A DNA stretch of 64,000 bases from Datnioides undecimradiatus (taxonomy: Eukaryota; Chordata; Actinopteri; Lobotiformes; Datnioididae). Below the pieces are notes generated by a model. It saw only the letters and a program-made list of their open reading frames with translations, was not told the DNA's origin and searched no databases. Positions 38,398 to 50,720 of this stretch are shown piece by piece. The position numbers and the translations under genes were made by a program. Each line of letters starts with the position of its first letter. The stretch's first letter is position 1. Location of the stretch: NCBI GenBank assembly GCA_008933995.1, contig WARS01000029.1, positions 18,631,511 to 18,695,510 of the forward strand. The letters are read 5' to 3'.

Positions 38398-38403
38398 AAT
38401 AAA
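38398..38403 (+). terminator. Candidate poly(A) signal of the tnfsf18-like gene
   Basis: AATAAA in actgtaaataaaatgaaatt, about 840 nt after the stop. An ATTAAA variant near 37841 is an alternative, nearer signal. Confidence 0.5.
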
Positions 38404-39616
38404 ATGAAATTAAAGCCTAATAACTGTAATTTTATAATCTATCTCTCACATGTTGTATTGTTTATTTTGAAATGTTAAAATGTTAAATAGACAAATTTTT
38501 CAAAGCTCATCCTTTTGTCTTATTACAGAACCCCACAATCCCAGATGGAGATATAGGGAGGGGATGGTTTTATTAGTTTTATTGTCCTATATTCTTTTAT
38601 ATAGGACAGTGTTTGCTTGAGGTGGCAGGACAGTGACCTGAGGTGGAAAAGACTGTGACTTTGGAAATTACGCAGCAGCGTATTAGCTCCAGACCAACTT
38701 AAAAATGTATTTTTACAGAAATCGATGTGTATGAATTTCAGTCTTCATCTCTTCATCATCATCTGAAAAAATACGAGCATCTCCTTGAAACTAAGGGTAT
38801 TTAAATTAAATTCAAAAGAGAAAATCTCCACAAGCAAAGGTTTCAGATTATCAAAATCTCTAACTTGTCTTGTAAGGGTATAAAAAGTCTGTATGTAGTC
38901 AACAACTTGCTGTCAGATCAATTAAAAACAGTACAATCCAACAGTGTTTCAACAATATTATCAGATTTCACATTAAATCAGAGGGATTATAAATAACAAA
39001 CGCTCAGTAATTAATACATTGTCTAATTTAAGTCCTAGCAGGACATGTGAGATACACTGGCTGTGAACTGCCGGTCAGAAGTATGTAACTGATTAAAATC
39101 TCCATTAACCTCCATTGACAGACTGCCATGTGGAATTACTTTCCTCTGACTCACCTCTCCAACTGTCTGTTTCTAGTCTGTTTCCCGTGTGTCTCTGTGT
39201 GTGTGACTTACTGACTTGACTTGCGGTGCTTACTGGAATGCTTATTGGAAATTACATATTTGTCTGGGTCCACATAGGACTGTGTGGAGCCACAATCTGC
39301 CTACAAGTGACCTCCTAAAGTAAAGTTCCACTGTTGGTTGGGTCGAATAATATTAAGGCCATTTACACCATTTAAACTTGGACCATAGACACATAAAGAT
39401 GTAAAACATTGCCCTCTTTACTGTTTATTAGAGCAGAACAACACCTGGTGTTTTATCCTAAAACATCTACCTGGAGTCACCACAAGTCATACCACTTTTA
39501 TCATCCATCACAATCTCAGAGCGTCAGACAGATTATCTTTCATGCCATGTAGACTGAGTGGGGTTTCTGTGGCTTTAAAAAAATGTGATCAGGTAAGTTG
39601 GCTGATCAAGCGTTGA

Positions 39617-39991
39617 TGTTACGTTTGGGGTGTGTGAGTTGGGCCCAAATGCAGACAAGCGGAGACAGCTAGCAGTTCAAATACAAGGTTCATTATGCAA
39701 AAGGAAAAACGAGGCTTATGGGGTGGTGAGGCAGAAAAGATAGAAAGGAAAGAGAAACATAAATACCCAATAGCATGGGGAAACACAAAAAACGGCCCGC
39801 ACACCCTAACACTCAGACGCAGACGCAAGGAGTGACTAACAACATGTAGACAAGGGAGAGGAAGAAAACAAGACGCGGGTGAAAATGATACACGAGGGAA
39901 CAGGAAACACACAGAGACACAGCAGGAGAAAAAACCTATAAAATAAGACAGGAAATGCTCAAAACAGAACTCAAAATCCCAAACCATAACA
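39617..39991 (-). mobile_element. TIR-like non-autonomous repeat, copy 1
   Basis: The ends are near-inverted: TGTTACGTTTGGGG on the left and, read from the right on the minus strand, TGTTATGGTTTGGG. Internal blocks read on the minus strand (gcatttcctgtcttatttta, tttctcctgctgtgtctctg, tcctgttccctcgtgtatc) recur in copies at 41803 and 45087. No clear target duplication was seen. It lacks coding capacity. Confidence 0.55.
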
Positions 39992-41311
39992 TTCGAAATA
40001 TTACAGAATCAACGGTAACACATCGGAGTACATTTTTGATCTTAGAAATATCTTTAAATGGGCTTTCTATAGCTTTTTCACCTATGAATCAAAGGGCATC
40101 CAACTTTGCTGCCTGTGTTTGTCGTCTTTATTAATGAATCTGTTGACTAAAATACCACTGTTACATTGATTTTAAGTCAGAATTGGCATCAGCTGCCCTC
40201 CTCGTATTTGGGTGTAACAGGAGATTAGACATGGATGACTATAATGCAGAGAAATATGTGTCTTTGTGGCCATTTTAACATTGAAGCCTTATATACAAAC
40301 CTATTGTGTTAATGACATTTAGAACGCTGATCTATTTTGATACTGACGTGCTCAAAAAGCCAATAAAGCAATTAACCGCACACCAGTAGCACAAGTCTTT
40401 GTCATACGCCCACATGCTTCTGACATGCTGCTATTTCTCTCTGCAGTAAATCACTTGTCTAAAGAGGAAGTGAAAGTTTGCTGCAGGGCTGTGTGTCATC
40501 ATCATGATGCAACGTCTAAGGGAACACCCCCGATTTTCCTGCCCAAAGAATCCACCCATATACATGTAAGTAGGGTTGTTTCATCCAGACAAAACCAACA
40601 CAAAACAAAATCATAATCACCCTCCAGGGACTTTTAAGCAATGCAAATAGTGTTATGCCTTTAGTCAAAATGATGATTGAGGGAGGGGAAGTCTCTAGTA
40701 CAATATGAAAGATTACACTAACAGGCACTTTATCATGAGATGTAGTGTGTCAGATTACTAGATACAGGTGATAGTCATATATGTCACACAAGATGGGAAA
40801 TAGAAGTGACCTAAGGGAGATTAGACATTAGACAAAGACAGAAAGCTTAAAAAAAGAGTATATAAATAAATGGAAAATCACATGTGCTCGAAGGTGTTTC
40901 TTAAATACTCACATTGATCTAGCTGAAAACATTAACAGCGCCTGATGTACCAGTCACAAGTTTCTTGCTCCAAAAGCTCTTCTAGCAATGACTTCTTTTC
41001 TGAGCTTAGATTTGTTATTTCTATCTATCTATAAGGTTTGTGAAAATGAGTAGAAAAAGGAAATTTGAAAAGTGTTAATTATAATGCAGCATCATGCCAA
41101 AACTACAGATGAATACAGAAATGGATGACTCTGAGAAATACCACAAGGAAAAGAGAGCAGAGGCCAAATGCTAGCCCCACCGGAAATCAAGGAACCAAGG
41201 CAATTTAGTTTAATTTATCTTATTTTATTTGTCATTTTAAAACGCCTGCTGCACATGAAATGTAAGTTATAGCTCCTTCATGCTACACACACAACATAAA
41301 CAATCTGAACA

Positions 41312-41321
<10 letters not shown>

Positions 41322-41372
<51 letters not shown>

Positions 41373-41373
41373 A
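41322..41373 (+). repeat. Compound (CT)n(TA)n microsatellite
   Basis: About 18 CT units pass directly into about 8 TA units. Confidence 0.95.
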
Positions 41374-41523
41374 TGAAGATTAGAGCAAGTACTGCCAGTC
41401 AATAAGCATTAAAACAGTAAAAACAATATCTGCAATGCAAATGGGGGAAATGATAAAGGACCAAAGATGAGAAAGTAAAACAAGTAAGGGGAGAGGACAC
41501 AGCCTTTGGGAGAGGATCCAGCG

Positions 41524-41735
41524 CTAATGGCCTGGAAGTCTGAAACAGGGTTCACTTCTGTCAGACAGGAAATCCCAGTCACACTCAGTTGGCCAGAAAC
41601 CAGATCCTAACGTCAGGCGCTGAAATATGTCTACAATCCTCCTGGCTCTGTAGGCAAACTGCAGTGTACTCCGGAGTGGATTGATGATGGCTTTAAGGAT
41701 TTTGGTTTTTTTTTTTTTTAATCTCAGGCTGTTGT
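41524..41735 (-). mobile_element. Possible LINE-derived fragment
   Basis: A minus-strand frame reads STLQFAYRARRIVD, reminiscent of the [14 protein letters not shown] motif of the L2-like element at 52.9 kb. The similarity is short, and no further reverse transcriptase motif follows. Confidence 0.3.
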
Positions 41736-41802
41736 TGTTGTGAATTCGTCTGAATTTCAGCATTAAGCTAACAAACTGGATAACATGGCCATAAATGGTA
41801 TG

Positions 41803-42241
41803 TGTAATGGTTGGAGTTATGTTGTTGACATTTCCTGTTTTATCTTGTAGAGTGTTTCTCCTGCTGGCTCTCTGCGTTGGTTTCCTGTTCCCTCCTGTGT
41901 CCTTTCCACTTGTCTCGTTTCTTGATTCACCACCATCACCTTGAGTCTTGTTTGCCTGCACTCCCTAGCCTATATATGCTGCGTCATTTCCTTTGATGTC
42001 TGTCACTTCGTTGAGTCTTTGTATCCATGTGCTTTCTGTTACTCGTATGTTTTTTTTTCTGTCTGCCATTTTGGATTTGTTTGCTAAGTTATGGACCGAT
42101 TACCCGGTTTAGACCCTGTCTGTCTCGACCATCCATAAGCATAACCCTTGAAACAAACACCTGCTGAACACCTCTGCTCTTTGTGTGCGTCTGCAATTGG
42201 CTTCCCCTGTTCCTCTGTTCCCCTGTGGAGCACACATGACA
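41803..42241 (+). mobile_element. TIR-like non-autonomous repeat, copy 2
   Basis: Starts TGTAATGGTTGG and continues with gacatttcctgttttatctt, gtttctcctgctggctctct and ttcctgttccctcctgtgtc, matching copies 1 and 3 block for block. The right end near cacacatgaca is approximate. Confidence 0.5.
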
Positions 42242-43821
42242 GGCATGTAGCCGTCCTCGGTGGCATCGGCTGCACCTGTGTTTGACAGGTTGTGTGAGAA
42301 AACCGTGTATGTCAACTTCATCCATCACACTTTCCTTTTTTAGAGCATTCATTTGAAACACAACAGCCTCCCAGTAAACAGCAGAGCTATTAAAAGCACA
42401 CTCCACCTCATTTACCTTACCACAGTGAATAACCTGAAACTATAAATAGAAACATTACCTTCCTGATTTCAAAGTTACAGTAAATGGTATGTAGTGAACG
42501 CCCTGCCCCTTCCACCCACACACACAGTGGCTGTTTACATACTTGAACAGATGATACTGCTCATGCTGTGAGCTCATGAGACAGAGCGAGACATCTATGC
42601 ATTTCTTTTCTGTTTGCGTTATACTTTGAGCGTCTGATTATACACGCTGTCTTTCCATAAAAGTTTCGGTCTCACTTCGGCATGTTACTTTCCACACCTT
42701 TAGAGGTGTCTGTAGTACTGTCAGTGTGGCTAATGAGTAATAGGAAGCAGCTAGGGCGACCGGTAATGAGATCGGGCAGGAAAACCAAGACTCCAGCTGG
42801 AGCTTACCCAAGTAAAACAGTCCCCATTCATGAAGGAGACAGAAAGCAATGAAAACCCAATGTTAAATGTGCACTGTTTGGGTTTTTTTGAGATGACATC
42901 TACCTCTTCTGGTAATGGTGGCTGTTTTTGGTCTCTACAAGCTCCTAAAGAAAACTTTTTGGAAAAGCTTTTTAGCTTGTGAATGCTCCACTGTGGTACA
43001 TTAGCTGCATTGGCTCTTTGTCTCTAAATACACCTTTCACTCATTTGATCCATTGTTAATTAAAAAGCATTGATTAGGGCGGCTTTAGGACAGGTGCACG
43101 GACTTAATTTGTTAACATGGGTTAGGAGGGGAGAGGTGACGCCCTCGCTAGGTAGCATAAATGGGCAGCATTGCCATCAGTTTCACAAATACTCAGAAAG
43201 TTGCTCAGCATTGTGGATCAGTGTCACCATCTCTTGTTTCTGAGGATGTGAGATTAGGTAGGCTCAGAAAATGTCTACTAAAAGGTATTTCAACCAATCA
43301 TTTACAGCAGATTACACAGAAAGGAAATTTGCAAGACTAAAATCAAGAGTGAACATGAAATGACATCACTGGTGGATGGTTTCATATTGGTACAGTATGC
43401 AGCTTGAATCTAGCTAGCTAACATGACAATGGTTTACTTCTGGCTGCAGTGAATTTTGCAACATTGCCCTGAGTTTCATTGTCACAGGATGTCGGTCAGA
43501 CTTTAAGTAGTTTCACGATGCTCCCCCACCAGAGAACTTATAACACATTAATAGTGCCTGTCAATTGTATTATTTTCAGTGTTCCAGTGAAAGAGAGCTG
43601 AAATGTGATTTTTATTAATACCAGAAATAGTATAAGCAGTTAAACTGAATAAATCAGACAGTTCTTACTAAGAGTGCTTGGTGCGTGCAGGAAGTAATAG
43701 GCAGAAACCTATTAAATAAACTGCAGCAGTGGGAGTTGAGCAAAATCAAGTGGGCAGTTTGTGGTCTGCAATCCAGCATCCTGACGTAGCAGCTCCTCTC
43801 TTCTCCACATAGATGCAGAGG

Positions 43822-44010
43822 CTATTTGCTCTGCACCAGTTTTTCCACATCCTGCCTATACACATACGTCGCGTTGTGGAGGACTATTCCCACCAAAGCC
43901 GTACTGTCTGCAAAAACAATATGATTTCTCACATGCCTTGATGAGTCACATGTGAGGAGTGTGTATAGGAGGGGGCTCAGGACATCTCTGGGGTGAAACC
44001 ATGTTGAAGG
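43822..44010 (-). mobile_element. Fragment of an L2-like LINE reverse transcriptase
   Basis: The minus-strand frame reads DVLSPLLYTLLTCDSS, then HIVFADSTALVGIV and DVEKLVQ. This matches the YVLSPLLYTLYTYDCS, KYVDDTAVVGLI and AEVEKLSLW stretch of the element at 52.7-54.2 kb. The catalytic DD pair reads DS here, so the copy is dead. Confidence 0.7.
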
Positions 44011-44433
44011 TGGAAGGAGGAGGATGAGACCCTGCAATTTTTCAAAAATTTCAGTCTTGTTTTCTCAGTTGCAGTTTTTTCTAAGTTTTGATTCTCAGGA
44101 AAAAAAAAACCCCACTGACATTTGTTTGACAAAACATCCTCATACATACCAAAAAAAAAGGTTTTCCAAGAAGATCTGCCACAGGTTTAAAAAAAAAAAA
44201 AAAAAAAGGAAGTAAAGTTGAAGCAGCAAGTTGTGGTTAGACTTGAACCACGCTGTCTGGTGTCACTCGTTTTGCATAACCATTCACCTCAACCTCCTCT
44301 CAGGGACATTTCATGGCATTAAAACATGCTACACAGATGCCATTTACCAACACGTCTATCTACACACTAATTATTGCCTTGTCAGAGAAATACAAACAAG
44401 GGTGGTGAGGACAGCTTCTTTTGATAAATCTTG

Positions 44434-44478
44434 ACTCAAAGTCAAGATAAAGTCAAAGTCAAGATAAAGTCAAGATAG
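44434..44478 (+). repeat. Short tandem repeat of aaagtcaagat
   Basis: About four imperfect copies of an 11-12-bp unit (aaagtcaagata), one carrying an internal duplication (aaagtcaaagtcaag). Confidence 0.75.
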
Positions 44479-45086
44479 ATGCCTTTTTAACATTAATTTA
44501 AGTTAAAAATCTCTGTAAACTTTTGAAGACACTGTTGTACTTTCAGAATCATCCACCTGAACTTCAGAGCGCAGCTTTAAAAGGCTGTGTTTCAGACAGT
44601 ATCTGATTTTAAAGAATCACTTAGCAGAACCCCGTTTGAAGTGATGTTAGACTGATCCCTGAGCTTCCTCTGTAAAAGGCAATTGCCTCTATGCAGCTGA
44701 TGTCTTTTATGAATAATAATTATTAATTATTAATAGAAAACGTTGGCTTGTGCTACCAAACAAAGCACTGAGACTGGTCATTAATGACCATCTGCTTGCT
44801 GCCCTGTATTGCAATTTAATTCTCTTTGACCACAGCCAAGCAGTGGATCATAATGTTTTAATCATGTGGCCTAATCTGCTAATCATGCATAGTTTTAAAA
44901 TAGTTCTCAAATTGAGTGGGAAGGGTTGGCTAACAACATAAAATGCTATTATTATTAGACAATACCTCACCCCCAGAGGTCCTGTTGTTGCAACAAACAC
45001 CACACACTGAGTCTTAATAGTGTGATAAAAGAAGAACATGACACAGAGAATAAATAAATAAGATTGCTCCTTTTCCACAGAGAAAG

Positions 45087-45502
45087 TGTATTGGTTTGAG
45101 TTTGACATTTCCTGTTATTTGGTAAAGTGTTTCTCCTCCCGTGTCTCTGTGCTGGTTTTACTGTTCCCTCCTGTGCCCTTTTCACCTGTGTCTCGTTGGT
45201 TGATTGGTGTCACCCGAGTCTCGTTCTCACCCCCTCCCTGGTCTATATATTGTTTGTCAGTCCCCTTGTCTGTGTCAGAGTGTTAATGTGCGTGTGCCTT
45301 GTTGTTGTGTGTCTCCTGTGCAAATTTTGATTTAATTTTTTTTTTTTTTAAATTTGGACTTTCTACTAGCCTCAATCTGAGTAAGCTCTGTTTTTCTTTT
45401 TGTAAAATAAACCTTTTAGAACTGTCTGCCCTTTGTCTGTTGTCTGCAGAACTCCTACTGTTTCCTATTATCTGTTCCTCTTGGGTAGCACCAAATGTAA
45501 CA
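45087..45502 (+). mobile_element. TIR-like non-autonomous repeat, copy 3
   Basis: Starts TGTATTGGTTTGAG and ends accaaaTGTAACA. In between are gacatttcctgtt, gtttctcctcccgtgtctct and ctgttccctcctgtgccctt, then tcacctgtgtctcgttgg, in the same order as copies 1 and 2. Confidence 0.55.
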
Positions 45503-47689
45503 CAAAGAAGAGAAATGCTTTGCAGAGGAGGTGATATGATCTAGTAAGAGATCAAGTTATTGATGATGCACTGCACTAGGTGTATGCTTCAATCAGATGA
45601 GCTGATAAAGGAGTTCTTAAGCATTTCAGTTCTGTCCTCACTAAGGTACACAAAGCTGTGAAGCTGTTCTGTATAATTTGCATACACTGCAGCAAAACAG
45701 CTCCCTAAATGAGCAACCGGTTTGTTGTTGTGAATTGGTCAGTAACGTTTTTGGAGTTTCCCCGCTGGCCATTGCTCTTTCAAAATGAACACATGCAAAC
45801 AGTCCTGAACCATGTCTCCAGGAGCACATTGACCATAATCTATCCAGCCGTAAACTATGTTTCAGCTTGGTCTTGTATTATTATAGACAAGGCATCAACA
45901 AAAAGGTCAAGCGTGCATGGAATCCGAATTATGCTTCTCAGTGTTTATTTTTGACTGTGAGAACTCTGGAGATGCAGAACTATTCCAGGCATCCAGCATA
46001 AAGATCACTCTGCAAGTGCATCATGGCATGTTTCTTCAAGAGGAGGTAAGGGTGGACTGTAATGGAAAGCAGGTGACTTTAATCCCAGACAGTATGGCTC
46101 AAGTCTAACCACAACCTGCAGCTTAAACTGAACTGAACCCATTTTTGTTAGGCATGAGGATGTTTTGATAAAGGATGTTTTCGTGAGAATTAAATAAATA
46201 AAAAACTGCGGAAGAGAACTAGACAAAAGTAGTACTGATGCCACAAATATGTGGACGAGGAGGCCAATTGAATCTAAAATGCCACACCTCTAACATCATT
46301 GGCTTTTTTTGGTAAATTCCCTCTCCTACCACTGAGGCTGCTGCACTACTGAACTAATTTTAGTAAATGACTTACATCCATACAGATGCCATGAGTTACG
46401 ATCTTAATAAGTCGTGAGGGTGTGTGAGTGCTTCTGAGTGGAAACTGTAGCATCTTTAATTCAAAATAAACTTTAATTTTGGAATGTGACTGTCTTCACT
46501 GTTTTAAGATTTACCATCTTATGGATGCTGAAGGTCATTTAGATTATAACTCATTATAACAACACTGAAATGTTGCAGCTTTCACACTTATCAGCCATTT
46601 CTTGTGCAGAAGACCAGTCAAAGAACGAAATCTGACCGAACAGCGAAGACGTCGGAGCCGTCACATTTACACCTTTTTTTCCATTAATACCACAGTCGAT
46701 TAGACTGCCCATCTGATCTGATCTTATAAATCCCCCAGCTTGCGTGTGTGGCGTATGTCGCGTTCACCTACAGTCTTTCCATCATCATCCATTTCTTGAA
46801 CTTGCGGGTGAGGTGAAGTTAGTCTGTCGGCCACAGTCTGGGGTCTGTTTTCCACTGTGACACATAAACATCATACTGACAGCAGAGCTCACACCACAAA
46901 GGACACCTGACTTCCTGTACCCACCCACATGTACAAATAATGGAACACATATTGATGTGTCTCTCCCTCACAACAATATTTTCCCATACTATTCAGTCAT
47001 TTTAGGAATCTGACATCTGGGATTCTGTGTCACTGTGGTGAGAACGCACAATTTTTTTTCTTCATCTCGTCTCAGCCATTCCTCCCATCATCCAGCCCTC
47101 TTTTTAAATATGTAACTTATTTGTTTATTATTTATTTTTTTTCTGTTTGCAAAAACAACATTTGATTGTTTTAAGATGCTCAGACACAGAGCCAGGGGAC
47201 TCCTACATCAACTGAAAGGGTCTTACAAAGTTGACTGGACCTTTAAATTCCTGACAGATGTTTTTGACTGTGAGTCATGTGCCTGTGGACTACGGCCACA
47301 ACACAGCTGACTATCGCAGCAAAACAAAATCAGAGCAAAGCGTGTTCCCATCTATGTAGCCAAAGACTGACCATACATGGCGTTATTTTGGGGGTTGTAA
47401 CCAGTAGCCAAAACAAATAAAGCAATATTATGACATTATTTAACTGTGCAATCTCAATTAAATGATGAAAAGATATCAATCAGTTGTGGGTTTTTTTTTT
47501 GTCCATCAAAGTATGTTTGTTGTTGTTATTTATGCTTCCTGATGACACACCCAGGACAACTTTATGTTCATTCAAGGAAAGCACTGAACACACGGCTGCG
47601 GACCATTTGTCTGTGACAGACGTGGATCTGAATTTTACTTTTAAACCAGAGGTGTCCAAATCAGCTCCTCCCATTGACACAACTCTACA

Positions 47690-48110
47690 GAACACTGTGC
47701 AAAAGGTAAAACAAGGAGCCAAAATTCAAACAAGGGCAGAGGTGATATTGTTAAATAATGATTTAATTGTGCAAAAAGGCAAAACAGTAATTTACTGCAT
47801 GGAGGACGGAGGCAAAGCAAAATCCAGTCAACAAAAGTAAAAAATGGGAAACAAATCCCGAGGGGCAGGCAGGAAAGAGTCAGAAGAACAAAGTAAAAAA
47901 TCCCAAAAAACCAGAGGAGACACATGGATCAAATCAGAAACACAAAACAAAATGCTCAATGACAAACTGACAGGGCTAAATACACAAGGCAGGTAATGAA
48001 AACAAGTCACAGGTGAACTCAATCAGGGTGGAGCAGACATTCACAAACAAAAAAGTTCCATCAACACAAAACAGGATATTACGGAATTGAAACTCAAAAC
48101 ACCCTTTATG
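47690..48110 (-). mobile_element. Possible fourth, diverged member of the TIR-like repeat family
   Basis: Purine-rich + strand with ggcaggtaatgaaaacaagt, cacaggtgaactcaatcag and aactcaaaacacc, similar in layout to the minus-oriented copy 1. The ends are not clear, and it could be a different family. Confidence 0.3.
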
Positions 48111-50489
48111 GCTCGCGTAAATGCAACTCGTGCACCCCTGAGATTCAGCAAACGCGGTGAATGCGTCTTTAGCGTAAAACATTTTCAAAGCAGGTTTCTT
48201 TAGTCTACATAGTTTATCTTCGCGCGTCCTCACCAAAAGGCAAAACAAGGACCCGAAAGCCAAAATGAAACGCTGTAGCACTACTGGAGGCCAAAATCTA
48301 TAATTACACTAAAGATTTACTGGTTTGGGTACATGTTCTTGTTAATTGATCTTATAAGTCTCGAGTTTAGGGAGTCTGGGACTGTTTTCAAAAACAAGTT
48401 GATCCTTATTTCATAGAAAAGAGAATGCTTTAGATCGGGGGAGCCCCACGGCTTCTGCTATACAGGGGCTTCTTCATACCACCTCCCACCTGTCTGTTAA
48501 CCAAAACTGGTAGGTTTCAATAAAATATAGAAGATTTGGTCTATGAAAGCTTTTTGATGTCGACAGAAGAAAAAGTACCTTAGTTTGCTTCAGTTTTAGA
48601 TCACAAGTGATTTAGTCAAACTCTAAATTAAGAGGAAGGACTTTGTAACAACTGATTCTCATACAGAGTTGGTTTTAACACACACTTTAAAGTAGGATCA
48701 GCAATTTATGATTTAGTTAAGCTTTAATGTCAAAGATTACAAAAAATGCTTCATGTGACATTTGAAAAATGAAAGGGTGCTTCCTGCCAGATTAATTATA
48801 TGGGTCAGAGAAACTGTCTATAAAACAGTTTTCACATCATAATGTAGGTGACGGCTGGTGGCATCGCAAAATGTTCCTTTGAGGTGATAAAAGAAAAACC
48901 CAGTGACCTGTATTGTAGTTTTAAGTAAACAGCTAGTTTTGCTATAATATGAAATATTCTTGCTTATAAACAACAAAAAAACTCATCATCCCCCATCATC
49001 AAATGTCAAATCAAATGTTGCTGAACTCAGATGGGCAAAAAAACACAAACACAGAGATGTCTCATTTAAAATAAGAACAACTATTTAACTGTTAAATGTG
49101 GCAGAAAATTGAGAGAGATGAGATTGAAAAAACATGTTTACTGGGCCATTAACGTTAGCAAATGTTGACTAATGCCAGTCTGACAGTCAGCACAATTAAA
49201 CATGTGGATCCCATTATTATTTCACAGCTACACAACCAGCAGAAAGTGGCTACACTCCGCAAAACGCTGCATAGTTGGGTCATGATGAGTGACAGTGTGG
49301 CCCATTCAAAATAAGGAGAGTCACTGAAATCCTTGACTGATTATTAGATGTGTTATTTAGGCTAAAAGGCCCAAAATGGACTTTTTTCACATTGGACTGT
49401 GTGACCATGTCAGCCAAGACAGTGTGACTTTCAGGCAGCATGAGCAAAGCAAGACTCTGAAACTGAAGCAGATGAATGAAATACAGCCATCATTAGTTAT
49501 ATCATTATATATAAATATCCACACATCATTATCCCAAAAAATATTATTTCACTGTGGAAGCAGCTGTCATCTCATTGTTGAGCTGCCCAGCTTTAAAATT
49601 TACAGATTTGATATAAACAAGCACTTAAAACCCCCCTGATGCAGTTAGCAGTTAGCCAGTTTAGCATTTAGAAGATGAAAAAGCCAGATATCGTCATTAG
49701 GCGTTGGTGGAAACTACTAAATATTAGACTTTTGCTATGTGGCCAGACATACAACTCTGAATGATGTGTAAGCGCGTGTTAGCTAACAGCAATATCATCT
49801 TGAAAGGAGATATTTCCCTGCTGTATTCACATCCTTTTTTGTGACCTTAAAGTCACTTTGAAACACTTGGGAGCTGTGGTCTCTAATCTTAAGTAAAAGT
49901 GCCAGACCACATTCATTATAAACCCCGTGGTGTCTTGTTGCACTCCCAGATACTTAATTTACACTTGAGTAGCAGCCTCCTCTTCCTGTTGTGTGTCAAA
50001 TGGCAGCACATTTTGTATATTTACGTGATCAGGAATGCAAGCGTGTGTGGCGTGGTCTGGTTGTCGGTAGTAATTACCCACAGTGTGAAGTGATGACATG
50101 CTAATAGAAATTATATGAGTTTAAAAAAAAAAAAAAACTATGACATGAAATCCTGTTGGAGGTTTGCATCTTGCTGTGCAAAGAGCTTGACCAAAAAGAA
50201 AAAAACTGCTTAGTTATTTGCAGAAATGATTGTTTATATAACCAAATGATCTGCAACCCACATTTCTGGTAAATTCATACTTTCCATTTCATTCACACAG
50301 GGACAAGATGGGCACATTTCTTGGACAATACACCCACACTTTTTGGTACTGTGCTCCCAAAACAGCAAGTGTGATGGCTGTGGGGAGTGGAGAGCAATGT
50401 GGAACATGTTTCTGCTGCTGGTTGAGTCATTATGAACCCGTTTATGCATCAGAGAGGACAGTGTCAGAGGGACACTGAAGGAGGGAGAG

Positions 50490-50720
50490 AGTGAGAGAGA
50501 GAGAGAGAGAGAGACCTAGATAAACATCTCGCACCTTTCTATGGAAAATCAAAAAGTGTCGTGTGTGCAAGTGGCAGTAGTGAGATGAAAGTGCTGAGAG
50601 GATGCTACCATAAGCATCGAAATTGAGAGAGAAAGAAATAAAGAAAGGGAGAGAGGGGGGAGAGAGACACAGACAGAGAGAGAAACAAACAGACACAGAG
50701 AGAGAGAGAGAGATAAGATT
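50490..50720 (+). repeat. GA-rich low-complexity region
   Basis: Clusters of gagaga (about 50490-50512 and 50697-50713), with gggagagaggg and acagacagag units between. Minus-strand Ser/Leu-rich frames across it are artefacts. Confidence 0.8.

Noticed and set aside
38594-38617. Short inverted repeat gtcctatat...atataggac
   Set aside because: Only 9-bp arms around a 6-nt loop in AT-rich DNA; expected by chance at this scale.
41524-41961. 145-aa minus-strand open frame
   Set aside because: It spans the TIR-like repeat copy 2 and a possible LINE fragment, with a poly-Lys run from a T homopolymer; not a host gene.
47484-47840. 118-aa plus-strand frame with a hydrophobic start
   Set aside because: It has no splice or family support, and its second half lies in a repeat-like block.
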